The position numbers and the translations under genes are program-made. The notes beneath the pieces are model-generated. The model was not told where the DNA came from, did not search any database, and was given only the letters and a program-made list of their open reading frames with translations. A stretch of DNA of 64,000 nt from Nematostella vectensis (lineage: Eukaryota > Cnidaria > Anthozoa > Actiniaria > Edwardsiidae), in contig NC_064042.1 of the NCBI RefSeq assembly GCF_932526225.1, forward strand, positions 5,315,001 to 5,379,000, read 5' to 3'. Position 1 is the first letter of the stretch; every line of letters starts with the position of its first letter. Of the stretch, positions 1 through 12,400 are shown in pieces.

Positions 1-770
1 TCGGGATACTTTTCCGGGCGAGGAAGAGCGTTTCACAAAGCTAGCGGTAGGGTCCCGGTTGTTTACGGGTTCTCGATAAGCAAATTATAATTTTCAGAGT
101 TAATGAATATATTGGCTAAATAATTATTGAATATCAATAAAAATCGTAGACTTGTCGATTTCTGTAGACAACTGGTACCCCAAACACTGCTGTGGCATCG
201 GCACTTTTCGAAAGAAAGACAAAGAACAAGTAGATAAAGTATCATTTTGAAACAAAACTTTTAGTACCTTCGCATCTTTTTTGGCACACGGTGACAGCTG
301 AATGTCAAATCATTTGACAGAAAAGAAACCTGATTGGCTGGTAGGGAATCCCTTAAAATTATGTTAGCCGTGATTGGCTCACTTCTTATCGGGCAGTGGA
401 ATGGTTCCCTCAAGTGATGAAAACTCACTAACTCGACACAACTTGAAAATGGCGAGATTTCATCGGAAAAAAAGCACCATATTGGATATTTCAACTTGGC
501 TATTTTAAGATGAATGGTTGATTTATAAATTCAGCTGAAAATATTTAGGAAAAACATCGTTTGGGGTATCAATTTTCGCATTAAAATTAATTCCCGGTAA
601 GTTAACGGGAGCTCTTGAGCTCCCGTAAGTTACCGGGATTTTTTCCGGGCCCGAAAATAGCGGGCGTTTTGAGAAACACCCGAAGTGTTTATCGGGGCCT
701 TACCACCGGGTGACTTTCCGGGTTTCCGAGTTCATCGGGACTTTTGAGAAACGACCCCTGGACCCGTAAT
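1..770 (-). mobile_element. Dispersed repeat copy A1 (family shared with 21421-21910)
   Basis: Read on the minus strand, this stretch aligns with 21421-21910 on the plus strand. Shared blocks: a GC-rich start (GAAACCCGGAA, then CGGGTGTTTCTTC or CGGGTGTTTCTC), ACCATTCCACTGCC, GATGCCACAGCA, GTTGTCTACAGA, ATTTAGCCAAT and TCTTCCTCGCCCGG. No intact protein is coded. The copy runs off the left edge of the window. Class unknown. Confidence 0.7.
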
Positions 771-1509
771 CTTTCAGGATGTTGACATTTGAAAATGTGT
801 ATTCTTTTCTATGCATAGGTAAATTTGTAGTCGTCTTAGAAACAATCATGAGCATTGGGTCCTCCGAAAAAAAAATAGAGCAATTTTAATATGAAGTGAT
901 ACGGAACTAGTGATCGTACTGTATAGAAGCTGGGTTATTTCAAATTTTGCGGAAATTCTAATAAACAAAGGTTTATTGTCTGATTCGTAGTTCTATGTTT
1001 TGTATGTAACGTGTATCATTATATTGTTTTTTTTCGTTAGAAGCAAGTCTCCAGGCAAACCAGCCATTGTTGAACTGAAACCGCCAGCATAAATATTGCT
1101 TATAAAAATACAAACTGAATAAATAAACGTATATTGCATAATTGAACAATAAAAATTAAATTAACCAATCAAGAACATATTCAATCGCGTATATATTTTT
1201 GCAACACTCTATCATAAATGTCACGACCCTGAAGGAAAAATAAAAACGTAAACCTTTTTGAGAAGTTTGTTTTATTTACGTCATCATCTGCCTCTTATCC
1301 GATACTTATCCGAAACTCCTACGAGAGCATTTACAAAAGGGGATTTGACGACGGTATTAGCGGAAATATATGGGGCACAGCTCAGACAGCTGAAACAAAA
1401 TGCAAAAGCTGACGCGCTAGGTGTGAATAAAAATAGAAAAATATTGTGCACGCCAGAGAAAACATGGTGCGCGCCATGAGCCAAAATTTTCTTTTATTTT
1501 TCTCTCTTC

Positions 1510-3379
1510 TTATACCTCTTTCTTATCACTACTCTCATGAGACGAGTCTCTATCTTCAGAGCTACTGCTCTTTTTGTCCTTCTTTCGCTTGTGCTTTGAG
1601 TGGCGTTTGTGTTTCTTACTCTTGAGACGTCGCTTGTGTTTGTGAGAATGCCGATGTTTGTATTGTGAAGGTGGCGAAAGCGAATTGGTCCTCTCTGTTT
1701 CCCTGTTTTCCCCGCCTTCACTTTCAGGAGAGGTTCTGCAAAATTAATATAAAGGAGAAATAGGTATTTTTCCATGCAGGTTATTGATTGTTTTTTCAAA
1801 TTAATCATGCCTGAGTAGATTGGACGTTAATATCTGAGGCTTATTCAAATATTACTTATATCTTTTATTATATTGCTCCAATATTACTTATATTTTTCAT
1901 GTCATTGCCCCCATATCACACATTTGATATCTTTTTTCAGTTGCCAATAGAAACCGTTGAAGAGGTAAACCTTTAAACTTCTGTTCTTAGCGCTTATTGT
2001 TAGCGCGATTATCACCTTGCCACCTGCGTAAAGAAGCCGCTACCCCACTAAGGTTTTTTTCGTTATCATCACGATTATTTGCTCATCCCTTTAAGACGAC
2101 GGCAAAACCCATTAAATCCAAGAAACATTCGCGTAGTTATCTTTCAAAGGCAGGCGATTTTTTTACACTTATAGCTTTACAGACATATTACAGCTTGAAT
2201 CAGAGCAGACGTTACCAACAGATAGACACTTTTAAAAGACACCTTTCATAAACCGCCCTGTAAAGCGACCACTTATCTAAAGCCGTACCAAAGGATATTT
2301 GTAATAAAACCTTTTTGTGGCCAGTTATTTAAGAACTACCACAGGATAAATTTAAAACACCCGGTGAAGTTATCTTTATCAGTTATCTTTAATTTCACCA
2401 ATAAACTTCCACCGATGCCCTCTAAAGCGACCACCGGCCCACCTGTCATGTGTATCAGCGGTGCCATTAGCGTCATCCCCAGTCTCCTCCCCGTCTTGCC
2501 TGCGCCTCTTCTTAGACTTGTGGCTACGACCACGACTTTTGCCCTCATCAAGAAGACGGTCTTCTTTACTTGTACTGTCTTCGCTATCACTTGAAGCGCG
2601 TTTCCTTGCGTCACGTTCAATCTTGTACCGACCGCGGTTTCGTGCGTCACGCTCACGTGATGATGCACGTGACGAAGCTCGTGATGAAGCACGTGAGCGA
2701 TTGTCTTCATGGTCACGCTCTCGACCATCGGGTATATCAATCTCATGCGTATCTTCATCACGTGTTGAATCACGGTCATGCGTATCTCTATCACGTTTTG
2801 AGTCTCGGTCACGCGTATCTCTATCACATTTTGAATCACGATCAGGCGTACCTCGATCACAGTCACGCGCATCTTCATCACGATCACGCGTATCTCTATC
2901 ATGTGTTGAATCACGGTCACGCCTATCTCGATCATGTTTTGAATTACGGCCACGCCGCGTATCACGGTCACGACTTTGTCGTTCGAGATCTCGCTCACTG
3001 CGTTCACGTCTATCACGACCGAATCTATCTCGTTCACGAATACGATCACGGTATTTTTCACGATGCTCATCCCAGTCTCTATCACGTGAAGTCGTTCTAC
3101 CCCGGTCTCTGTCACGACTATGTGCACGTCTATCGCGATCTTCACGCACGCTTCCTTCTCGCCTCCATGCCCTAGTGCTTCCTCGCTCGGACCCGCGCTC
3201 CGAGTAGGGCGTGCGGCCTGGGCTCAAGTCATCTCTGCCGAGGTCCATGTTACGAAAGGCGTCGCCAGGGTTACGGTACACGTGTAGAAAGTTACAATTC
3301 TTGCCACGTGGGCAGCGTTTGCGAGTAAACAGCCCTGTGGAGAGAGATAAATGCAGATCAGTAAACAGAGAAAAAAGTC

Positions 3380-3432
<53 letters not shown>

Positions 3433-6400
3433 GGTGGAAGTCGTGTAAGGGTGGAAGACGGGTTATTGCAGGAGTTGTGTTGCGATAGGAGTAGTGTTAC
3501 TGTAGGAGTCGTGTTAAGGTGGAAGTCGTGTTAGGGAAGGAGTCTTGTTACGGTGGAGTCGTGTTACGGTGGAGTCGTGTTACGGTGGAGTCGTGTTATG
3601 GCGGGAGTCTTGTTACGGTGGAGTCGTGTTACGGTGGAGTCGTGTTATTGTAGGAGTCGTGTTATGGCGGGAGTCAGGTGGAAGTCGTGATACTGTAGAA
3701 GTCGTGTTACGGTAAGAGTCGTGTTACGGTAGGAGCTGTGTTACTATAGGAGTCGTGTTACGGTAGGAGTTGTTACGATAGGAGTCGTGTTACGGTGGAG
3801 TCGTGTTATTGTAGGAGTCGTGTTATGGCGGGAGTCGTGTTACGGTAGGAGTGGTCTTACAGTAGGAGTCGTATTACGGTAGGAGTCGTGTTACGATAGG
3901 AGTCGTGTTACGGTAGGAGTCGTGTTACGGTAGGAGTCGTGTTACGGTAGGAGTCGTGTTACGGTAGAAGTCGTGTTACGGTAGAAGTCGTGTTACGGTA
4001 GAAGTCGTGTTACGGTAGGAGTCGTGTTACGGTAGGAGTTGTGTTACGATAGGAGTCGTGTTACGATAGGAGTCGTGTTACGGTAGGAGTCGTGTTACGG
4101 TAGAAGTCGTGTTACGGTAGGAATCGTCTTACGGTAGAAGTCGTGTTACGGTAGAAGTCGTGTTACGAAAGGAGCTGTGTTATGTAGGAGTAGTGTTACG
4201 GTGAAAGTCGTGTTACGTAGGAGTCGTGTTACGGTGGAAGTCGTGTTTAATAGGATGGTCGTGTTAGGGTGGAAGTCTTGTTACGGCGGAAGTCTTGTTA
4301 CGGCAGGAGTCGTGTTACGGAAGTAATAGTCTTAGGGTAAGAGTTGTGTTATAGGGTAGGTATTGCGCCAGTCTCCTGGTACAGTTAAAGGGGAAGTATG
4401 GTAAGACCTTTGCAATAGCTCTCCGGCACGGAAACAAAGAATTGTTTGTAGACAATTAAAAGCCTCCAATATGACGCTGCCCCTTTAAAGTTGCTAATGG
4501 TGCTGTTAAAAACTATCAATTGAGCCCTTACCGCAAATAGCAGACTTCCACCTCGTGACGGGCGAGAACTCGCATGACAGCTGCTTCTGAGCGTACCATC
4601 GGCCATTAAACGCAGCGAACGCACGGGCGCAACTCTCCTCACTGCAAAGGACAAATTGTGTAAAACGCCAAAAGATAAAACAATCCACACTCATTATTCC
4701 AAAGCTCTCATTTAAAGAACGTTCAGCCTGGAGTTTAATTGAGAATATGTAAAAAATATATATACCCCCAACTTTGGGTCTCAATTTTCTAACGTGGTAG
4801 TCGTGTCTACTGAATAATGATAAATGCAACATTCAATTTATAATTTTCTGGAAATCGATACCTTAACACTTGCATCTATCAAGAATAGCCCTAGAACAGT
4901 TCGCGATTATTTATCTTATTTAATAAATTAAAAATTTATAAACTAGTAGATAAATAAAACAATAAGACGTTTTTATTTATTTTTATTCAGGAGTGCAAAC
5001 AAGAAACACAAGATAGCAGTGTGTCTAGTGATGACTGTATATAGAGCACATACTCTTTGAACTGGACGTAGACGTTGCCTCTCAGGTGGGGCTCGTAATT
5101 ACAGCACGCCTAAACAAACAAGCACAGAACATCAGTGGTGCAGTGAGTACTGCCATCACCAGGGATTTCTCATGTTTTCCAGTTGTTCGGTATTAGGAGA
5201 GGTTTTCTGGACCCCCTGCCGTTCCTCTATACCCCCTTGCCACACCCCACAACCCGTCACCCTTTAATAACTACTCTTTGTCGCTCACCCCTCACGCCTT
5301 GACTACTCAATCCCCTTGCCGCCGAGTATATGAATGTATTAACACAAAGCACCCACTCCCCCTACCCACACACACCCACTTGTCTTTGAGTACACAAATT
5401 TATTTACATTTTCAATGCTCCTCACCTTAAATTGTACCACTTTGCCCGCTTTCTCGAACTCTGGCAAGACGTCATTGAAGAATTCTTCATAGCGCTCGAA
5501 CGACTCGTGGTCATCGTACTAAACAATAAACAACAGAGGCAAATAAAAGATGGAGCCAGTCAGGTCTGTAGCTAGAAGCCAGGGGAGTTCGATGTGTTTG
5601 GAGGAACAGACCCCCTTGACTGTACGTCCACTTAAATGAAAGAAAATTGAATATCACTGCGAGCTAGGATTTCAAATCGTATAAACAGATCAAGTTTCGT
5701 GAGTTAGTTTTGTGTACAGTGTTTAATAGCAAAACAACAGGAAAACAAAATAATTTGGTTAGTTTTGTGGGTAAATTATTTCTTTATAGCAGTAATAAAT
5801 ACAAATACACACTTAAATACAAATACTTATTAAGAATCTCCATGCTCAAACTGAGGAACACAAGCTTCTAGCAAGCCACATACGACCAATTAGTCAAATT
5901 CCGAGAAACAGAAACACACTTTGCCATGTCTCGACGGGGACTCATGCTGGGTGTGTGCGGACAATGGTACCACTACACATTTATTTATTAAATTCAAATA
6001 TTAAATGCAATACGTGGTGTATGTACTAATACACACACGCCCGATACGAAAAACCGGGATAAAACCCTGTTGGAAAGAAAACGACTTTGAATTCGTTGAT
6101 GTTTGGCCTCGAGGATTTTAATATTAAAAGGCCTTTATTTATTTATTTCATGAAGTTTGGTTACGACACTTATGACGTCTAACAGGCGAGACGAAAAATT
6201 GTCATATTTCCATTGTATTATATAATATACGATATGTGATGAAACGTATTGTAACAAACAAAAGATAACGAAAGTACGATGCATTAGGTCCTGTGCTAGC
6301 ACACTGGGCAACCAGTTGAACTTGTCATTATTGCTAAATATGTCTAATAATAGCACTAAGTGATGAGAGAAACGAAAAGTGTTTTTTACGTGATGTACTC

Positions 6401-9400
6401 CCATTACCAAGCAGGTGGGTAACGGAAAATAGATACGAAAATGAGGAAGTTTGTTTTCATTTTTTTATACAATCAATTAAAGGCTAGTCAAATCTTTGCA
6501 AATACTGAAAGATAACATATTGAACCCGTGTTCTTTTGACGTGAAATAGAATAGCGAGACATAAATTTCTAATCCCATTTACCATAATAGGGTACTAGAA
6601 ACTAGAAACAGGGGAAAGGGCCAGTTACATTGGTTACATAAAAAGAATACATTCCTTACTGTGTAGATTTGTGAAAATAAGGAAGCCTGAAACGGAAAAA
6701 GAAACCTTATCTTCATGAATATAGAATAATTTTTTTGAGAACCCTCATTCTAAGAACAAGACATTCTCAAAACCTCTTTCCCCTTCCTTGTTGTTCAACC
6801 AATAGCTTTTTTTTCTTCTGCACTCTCTTGATGGACTATTTTTCAACTCCTCCCACGACTGCCTAGACTTCTCAACCCTTTTCTTGCACTCTTTTTGGAT
6901 GGTCTCTCACGACCGTAAACAACTCCGATTCTTAGCACTTCCCGATTCTTACTAAGCTTAAGCACACCAAGCCACAAGCGAAGCAGTGTTGGCAAAAGCG
7001 ACAAGGCATGTGTAAATAATGTAGATGAGTTTTCGAGACAGGGAAAGGGCGAAAAGCAAGTATAATTGTTAAGGATGTGAGTACGACGTTAACGACTCAG
7101 AGGCTAAAACTTGGTTGCTAGAACTTGGTTGAATGTCGAAGAAAGCAGCTTCTAAAGTTTCAACACTAAAAAACAGTTCAGATGAGAGAAAGAGGACAGA
7201 ATAACTACAGCTGGGGTTTTGGGAAAGCACAGCGACGCAGAACAAGAAAATGGAACTCTTCGCTCCTTATAACACGATAGTATACGCATCCAACGCTATA
7301 ATCTTTGCGCTCAGCTCAGTTGGCAACGCCTGGATAGTAGTGGCGCTCGTAAGAAAGCGATCACTTCGTACAACAACTCTGTCCTTCGTCGGGAACCTCG
7401 CACTGGCGTACCTTATAACGCTGCTATGGGCTTATTTCGTTCCCTTGCGTTACGACATGAACGAAGGTCTCTTTGCGGATGCCCTTTGCAAGGTGTTTAT
7501 AGGTCCTGGAGTGACAGGTACAGCTCTCCTAGCCAGTATCTTTACCCTCACCGTCCTCGCTGTGGAACGCTACCAGGCGGTCGTGCACCCGATGAGCGCC
7601 AGGTTCAAGCTGAGGGACGATACAGTGCGTTATGCCGTCGCCGCGATATGGCTTCTAACGTTCGCCTTAGTTCTCCCTGTGTTCATCTTCTTGGGCTACA
7701 GCGCAAAAGGCCAAAAATGCACCTTTGACATACCAGGCGAACATACCAGGTCCGCGTACGAAATCTTCGCTGGGATTGTCGTAGTGTTTATTCCCCTAGT
7801 CGTCATAACATTCTGCTACGCGTGCATCGGAAAGGAGGTCTACTTCGGAAACTCTGTGGCTCCGCTGAATGTGCCAGCTCAGGAAGAAGCGGCGAACAGG
7901 CGGTGAATCATTTTCCTGGCCATTATGATGACTGTCACGTTCGCCATCAGCTTCGTGCCGGTTTGTTTGGTCACGATTCTGAAGAGCCGCATGCCAAGAG
8001 ACGTATACAACGCTGCCAAGCTGACAAGAGTGATCCCTTTCCTGAAAGCGGCCGCCAACCCTTTGATACAAGTGCGCATGTGCTCTTCACTCGGGAAGGA
8101 GCTTGGGGAGATGCTCAGCTACATCAAAAACGAGTTGGGAAAAACCCATCCGTAGGGGAAACCTTATGTGTAAAGAAACACCCGTTTATATTGGAAAATC
8201 AATGTATAGAGAGAAAAACGTTTAGGGAAAAAACCCATGTTTAAAGTAACATCCATAAACCCAAGTATAGGGGAAAACCTAGTTTAAAGGAACACCCATG
8301 TATAGGGGAAAAACTAGTTTAAAGGAACACCCATGTATAGGGGAAAACCTAGTTTAAAGGAACACCCATGTATAGGGGAAAACCTAGTTTAAAGGAACAC
8401 CCATGTATAGGGGAAAACCTAGTTTAAAGGAACACCTATGTATAGGGGAAAACCCAAGTATAGGGAATACCCGTGTATAGGGGAAACCCCATGTTTAAAA
8501 CAACACCCATGTATAGGTAACACCCATATATATGGGAAAACCTGTGTTTAAAGGAACACCCATGTATATGGAAAAACCCGTGTTTAAAGGAACACCCATG
8601 TATAGGGAACATCCATGTATAGGGGAAAACCCAAGTATAGGGAACACCCGTGTATAGGGGAAAACCCATGTTTAAAGAAACACCCATGTATAGGGAACAC
8701 CCGTGTATAGGAGAACACCCATGTATAGGGGGAAACCCAAGTATAGGGAACACCTGTGTATAGTGGAACACCCAAGTATAGGGAACACCCATGTATAGGG
8801 GAAAACCCCAAGTATAGGGAACATCGGTGTGTTGGGGAAAAGCCAAGTATAGGGAACACCCATGTATAGGGGAAAACCCCATGTATAGGGGAAAAACCCA
8901 AGTATGAAGTGGGAGGAACCACAATGTGTACCTGCATCAGTGGCCTCTCACCTCTGCTGAAATGGGTTTGATTCTCAGTCGTGACATGGCAATTATCTTT
9001 CTGTTTCTCTGACTTAAATTTGACTTATTAAATTATGTGAACTTATAGAAGCTTGTGTTCCTCAGTTCCAAGATGGGACATTGAATATGTAAAAGATTTA
9101 AAATAAAGCACTATATGCAATAGGTGATATTAAAGTGCTATATAAGTTTTATTTTATTTAATTTATAAGGAGAAAATCCACGTGTAGAGGAAAACCCAAG
9201 TCTAGTTTTTGATGCATCGCTTGCAGTTAATGTTAGATAAATGGTTAGACAAACAGTAAATATAACTTCAAATTAGCATCAAACCATTGAAGAGTGCATA
9301 TTGAAACTCAGAATCAGGTACGAAATACTAGTTGTACTTAGGATTCAAGCCATCAAATCAGTCACACTTCAGTCACACTTTAATCGTTGTTTTCAATATT

Positions 9401-12400
9401 TGAAGACAAATTATGTGATGGAATTTTGAAATAACCATCTAAAAACAAAGTTTTATAAACCATTTACTAAATTTAATTGGTAATATTGCAATAGCTTACC
9501 CAAATCAGCAGATGGAAATGGATATTTTCTCCTATTCAACGTTTTGCTAGTACGGAGGCTGGCAGCTTGGGCTTTAGACCCAGGGTGGTGCCAGTGAGGC
9601 ATACATACCTCAAGCCCTGTGTCGTGGTCTGCTTCGTCCAGCATTCCCTGGTATAACTGGATGTCCTGGTACATGCCAGGAATTAGAAGGGTGACGCTAG
9701 AAGGTGGGCGAGGGTGTTGTCGTGAACATCTGAAAACATGCCAGGAATTAAAAGGGGGATGCTAGAAGGCGGGCGAGGGTGTTGTCGTGAACATCTGAAA
9801 ACATGCCAGGAATTAGAAGGGGGACGCTAGAGATTTTATTGGCAATTATAGCTGTGACCTCACGAGAGATAGACAATAATAAAATATAAATCCAAATAAT
9901 CAATGTTTAGGAGTCTCTTGTTTACTCACATAAGCGTATGAGCTGAACTAGCAGCTATTTTAAATTATTCGTTAATCATTCTTAATTATTTCACTATAAA
10001 TGGGTAATGACAGAGTTTAACAGGGTCTTTGTTAGCCTGCATCCAGGTGTTTGGCAGTTTTTAAAAACGAAAAAAAAAAACAGCTTTAAGCAATGATGAT
10101 GTCATAAGACTATAATGACAGTAATATACCAAATTGTACAACTAAAAAGACTACAAACTGTGGAAAAACTAGTCTGTGGAGGTTTTATGGGGACACAGGG
10201 TTGAGTTTAATGCTGTAAGCCTCAGAAAACAGAGCTGTTTTGCAGATGTTTAGGTATTATCCCTTATTTAAGGACAATGTAAAACACCAAGCTTGTGTTG
10301 TTTAAAACAAGAAACCAACCTTTCTCCAAATCTACATGATCCAGTCTTGAGGTAGAAGGCACAGTTTACAGTATCCTGTGAAAAACAACACAACTGAAGT
10401 TATATCTCCAAAAAAGCAATAAACCAAAGGGTTATAAGCTAGGGTAACATGTGTAGTAAACTGTAGAAGGCACAGTTCAATATCCTGAGTTAAATAAAAA
10501 CCCAACTGAATATCTATAGAGTTGATGTTCAGAGTATTAGACATCCAGGTATTTTAGGGTTGCAGTGTTCGAAGTAAGGATTGTGAGATTCTTAGCCTAC
10601 GTGTAGCCGCTGACTTGCGTCTATGCAACGGCAGCGATAATCATGTTCCGTGACGTCACGACATTAGCAGGAAAACCTATAATAGTCTCTGATTGGCCAC
10701 TCACTCAGTAAGTTCTCTTGGATATTTTGATCGGCTCAGATCAGAAGTAGAAATAATCGGTTCCCGCTGTTCCTGGTGTGAGTTTATCGAGCGGTTTAAA
10801 TAAGGATAAAAACACAACGACTCTACCACCTATTCAAGAAAAATCCGTCCTTAGTTAAGCCTTAGGAGATGTGTCAAAGTCATTTGAGAAAGAGAAACCA
10901 CAAAAAGAACAAGAGAAGGCTATCTCTTTTCTGAATGATGATGCTGATGTCTTTATGGGCCTTTCTAGTTTCCTACTGGCTACAGAAAGTCTTTCATTTA
11001 CCAAGCAATTCCGTTATTTTAGTTATTTTCCAAGTTCTATCCAAAGGGGCTAGACTATCCAAGAGATACATGTCGTAATCTTTCTCAATTACCCTCTTAC
11101 AGTACAAAGAATGCAGGTATACATTAGCAGAAATAAAACGAAGGAATGTGCACTTGGAAAGTAGCAGCATTATAGGGAGATGTTGGAATGTTTGTTTTGC
11201 AGAACGAAACCTGGACGTGTTTCGTGCACTGAATAAGAGAAAACCATGCACAACTGTCAAAATTAATTTATTCAAATTTATTACAATGGCGTCACTGAAC
11301 ATGATTATCACCACCGTTGCGTAGACACTACGAGGCAGCAGCTACACGTAGGCTATGAGATTCTACGCTGGTATTTTTTCAGTATGAAATTTGCCAAGTC
11401 TCCCAAATCACGCCTATAACTGATTATGCATCCCCCCACCCAGAATTCCACCAGGAGGGGAGGGAGGGGGAAACAACATTATTTTTAAAGAGCACAAGTC
11501 AACTACACCATTGTTATTGTTTTCAATCAAAATTGAAATAAAAAAACTTCTTAAAATCTCATAAAACCACCTAAAAACAAAATTTTATACTTCTTTAGCT
11601 TAGTTCAATTGCAAATGTGGCAATAGCGTCCCTTAATCAGCCGATGGAAATGGATACTTCCTGGTATTTTAGTAGGATGTCAAAATGCTGGCTGACAGAC
11701 CCTATTAACTGTTTGTATCATAACTGGTTTCCCTTCCAATAAAATCCCAAATATGATGTTTTATACCAAATGAGTATCAGTATTATTCCCCTTACCTGCT
11801 CTGTGCCAAAGTTTGCAGATCTGGTGCTTGGAGCAAGGGGATTGTGCCATGGCTCGTCTTTAGAATGGCCCTGGGGGTAGATAATGTTGGGGAATACTTT
11901 GAACAAGAAATCAACAAATAGTAGACCAGGGATCCACATAAACAAAAAGGCCCATAGCCAGAATTTTGAGTACATTTATCCAATTAGGACACCATTTTTT
12001 CTGAGGTAGCTTATCTTCTTGCAGTGATACTTGATTTAATTCAATAGAAAGGACCATCCACTCTGGTGTTTTTTTTTTCTGAATCCCTGAAACCCCCTGG
12101 GCTATGGCCCTGAAGAATTACATGAAGAGATAGATGGGCTACACAGACAGCAGACGGACTGACAGACAGTCCTATGCCATGGAAAATGCTATAATAGTTT
12201 TGTTTGATAGTACCTGGCTAGTTGATTGTTCCTTGTCAAGCTCCTTGAAGACTGCATTCTAATGAAAGCAAGTTGATAAAGCACCAATGTTACTGAAGAT
12301 TGGATCTAGGTGATACAAGTCAGTTAAGTGTTGACAATTAAGTTAACCTCATCTGTGGCATAGGAATAAGATTTTGATTGAAATGAAAACTAAAACTATG

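Noticed and set aside
1997-2251. 84-codon plus-strand frame with basic composition
   Set aside because: Lies in the ZRSR2 intron between exons 13 and 14; no family, no start or splice support.
2461-3207. 248-codon plus-strand Ser/Arg-rich frame
   Set aside because: It is the antisense shadow of the ZRSR2 RD/RS exon.
8436-8937. Minus-strand frames with HGCSLYMGV repeats
   Set aside because: Minisatellite translation in a ZRSR2 intron.
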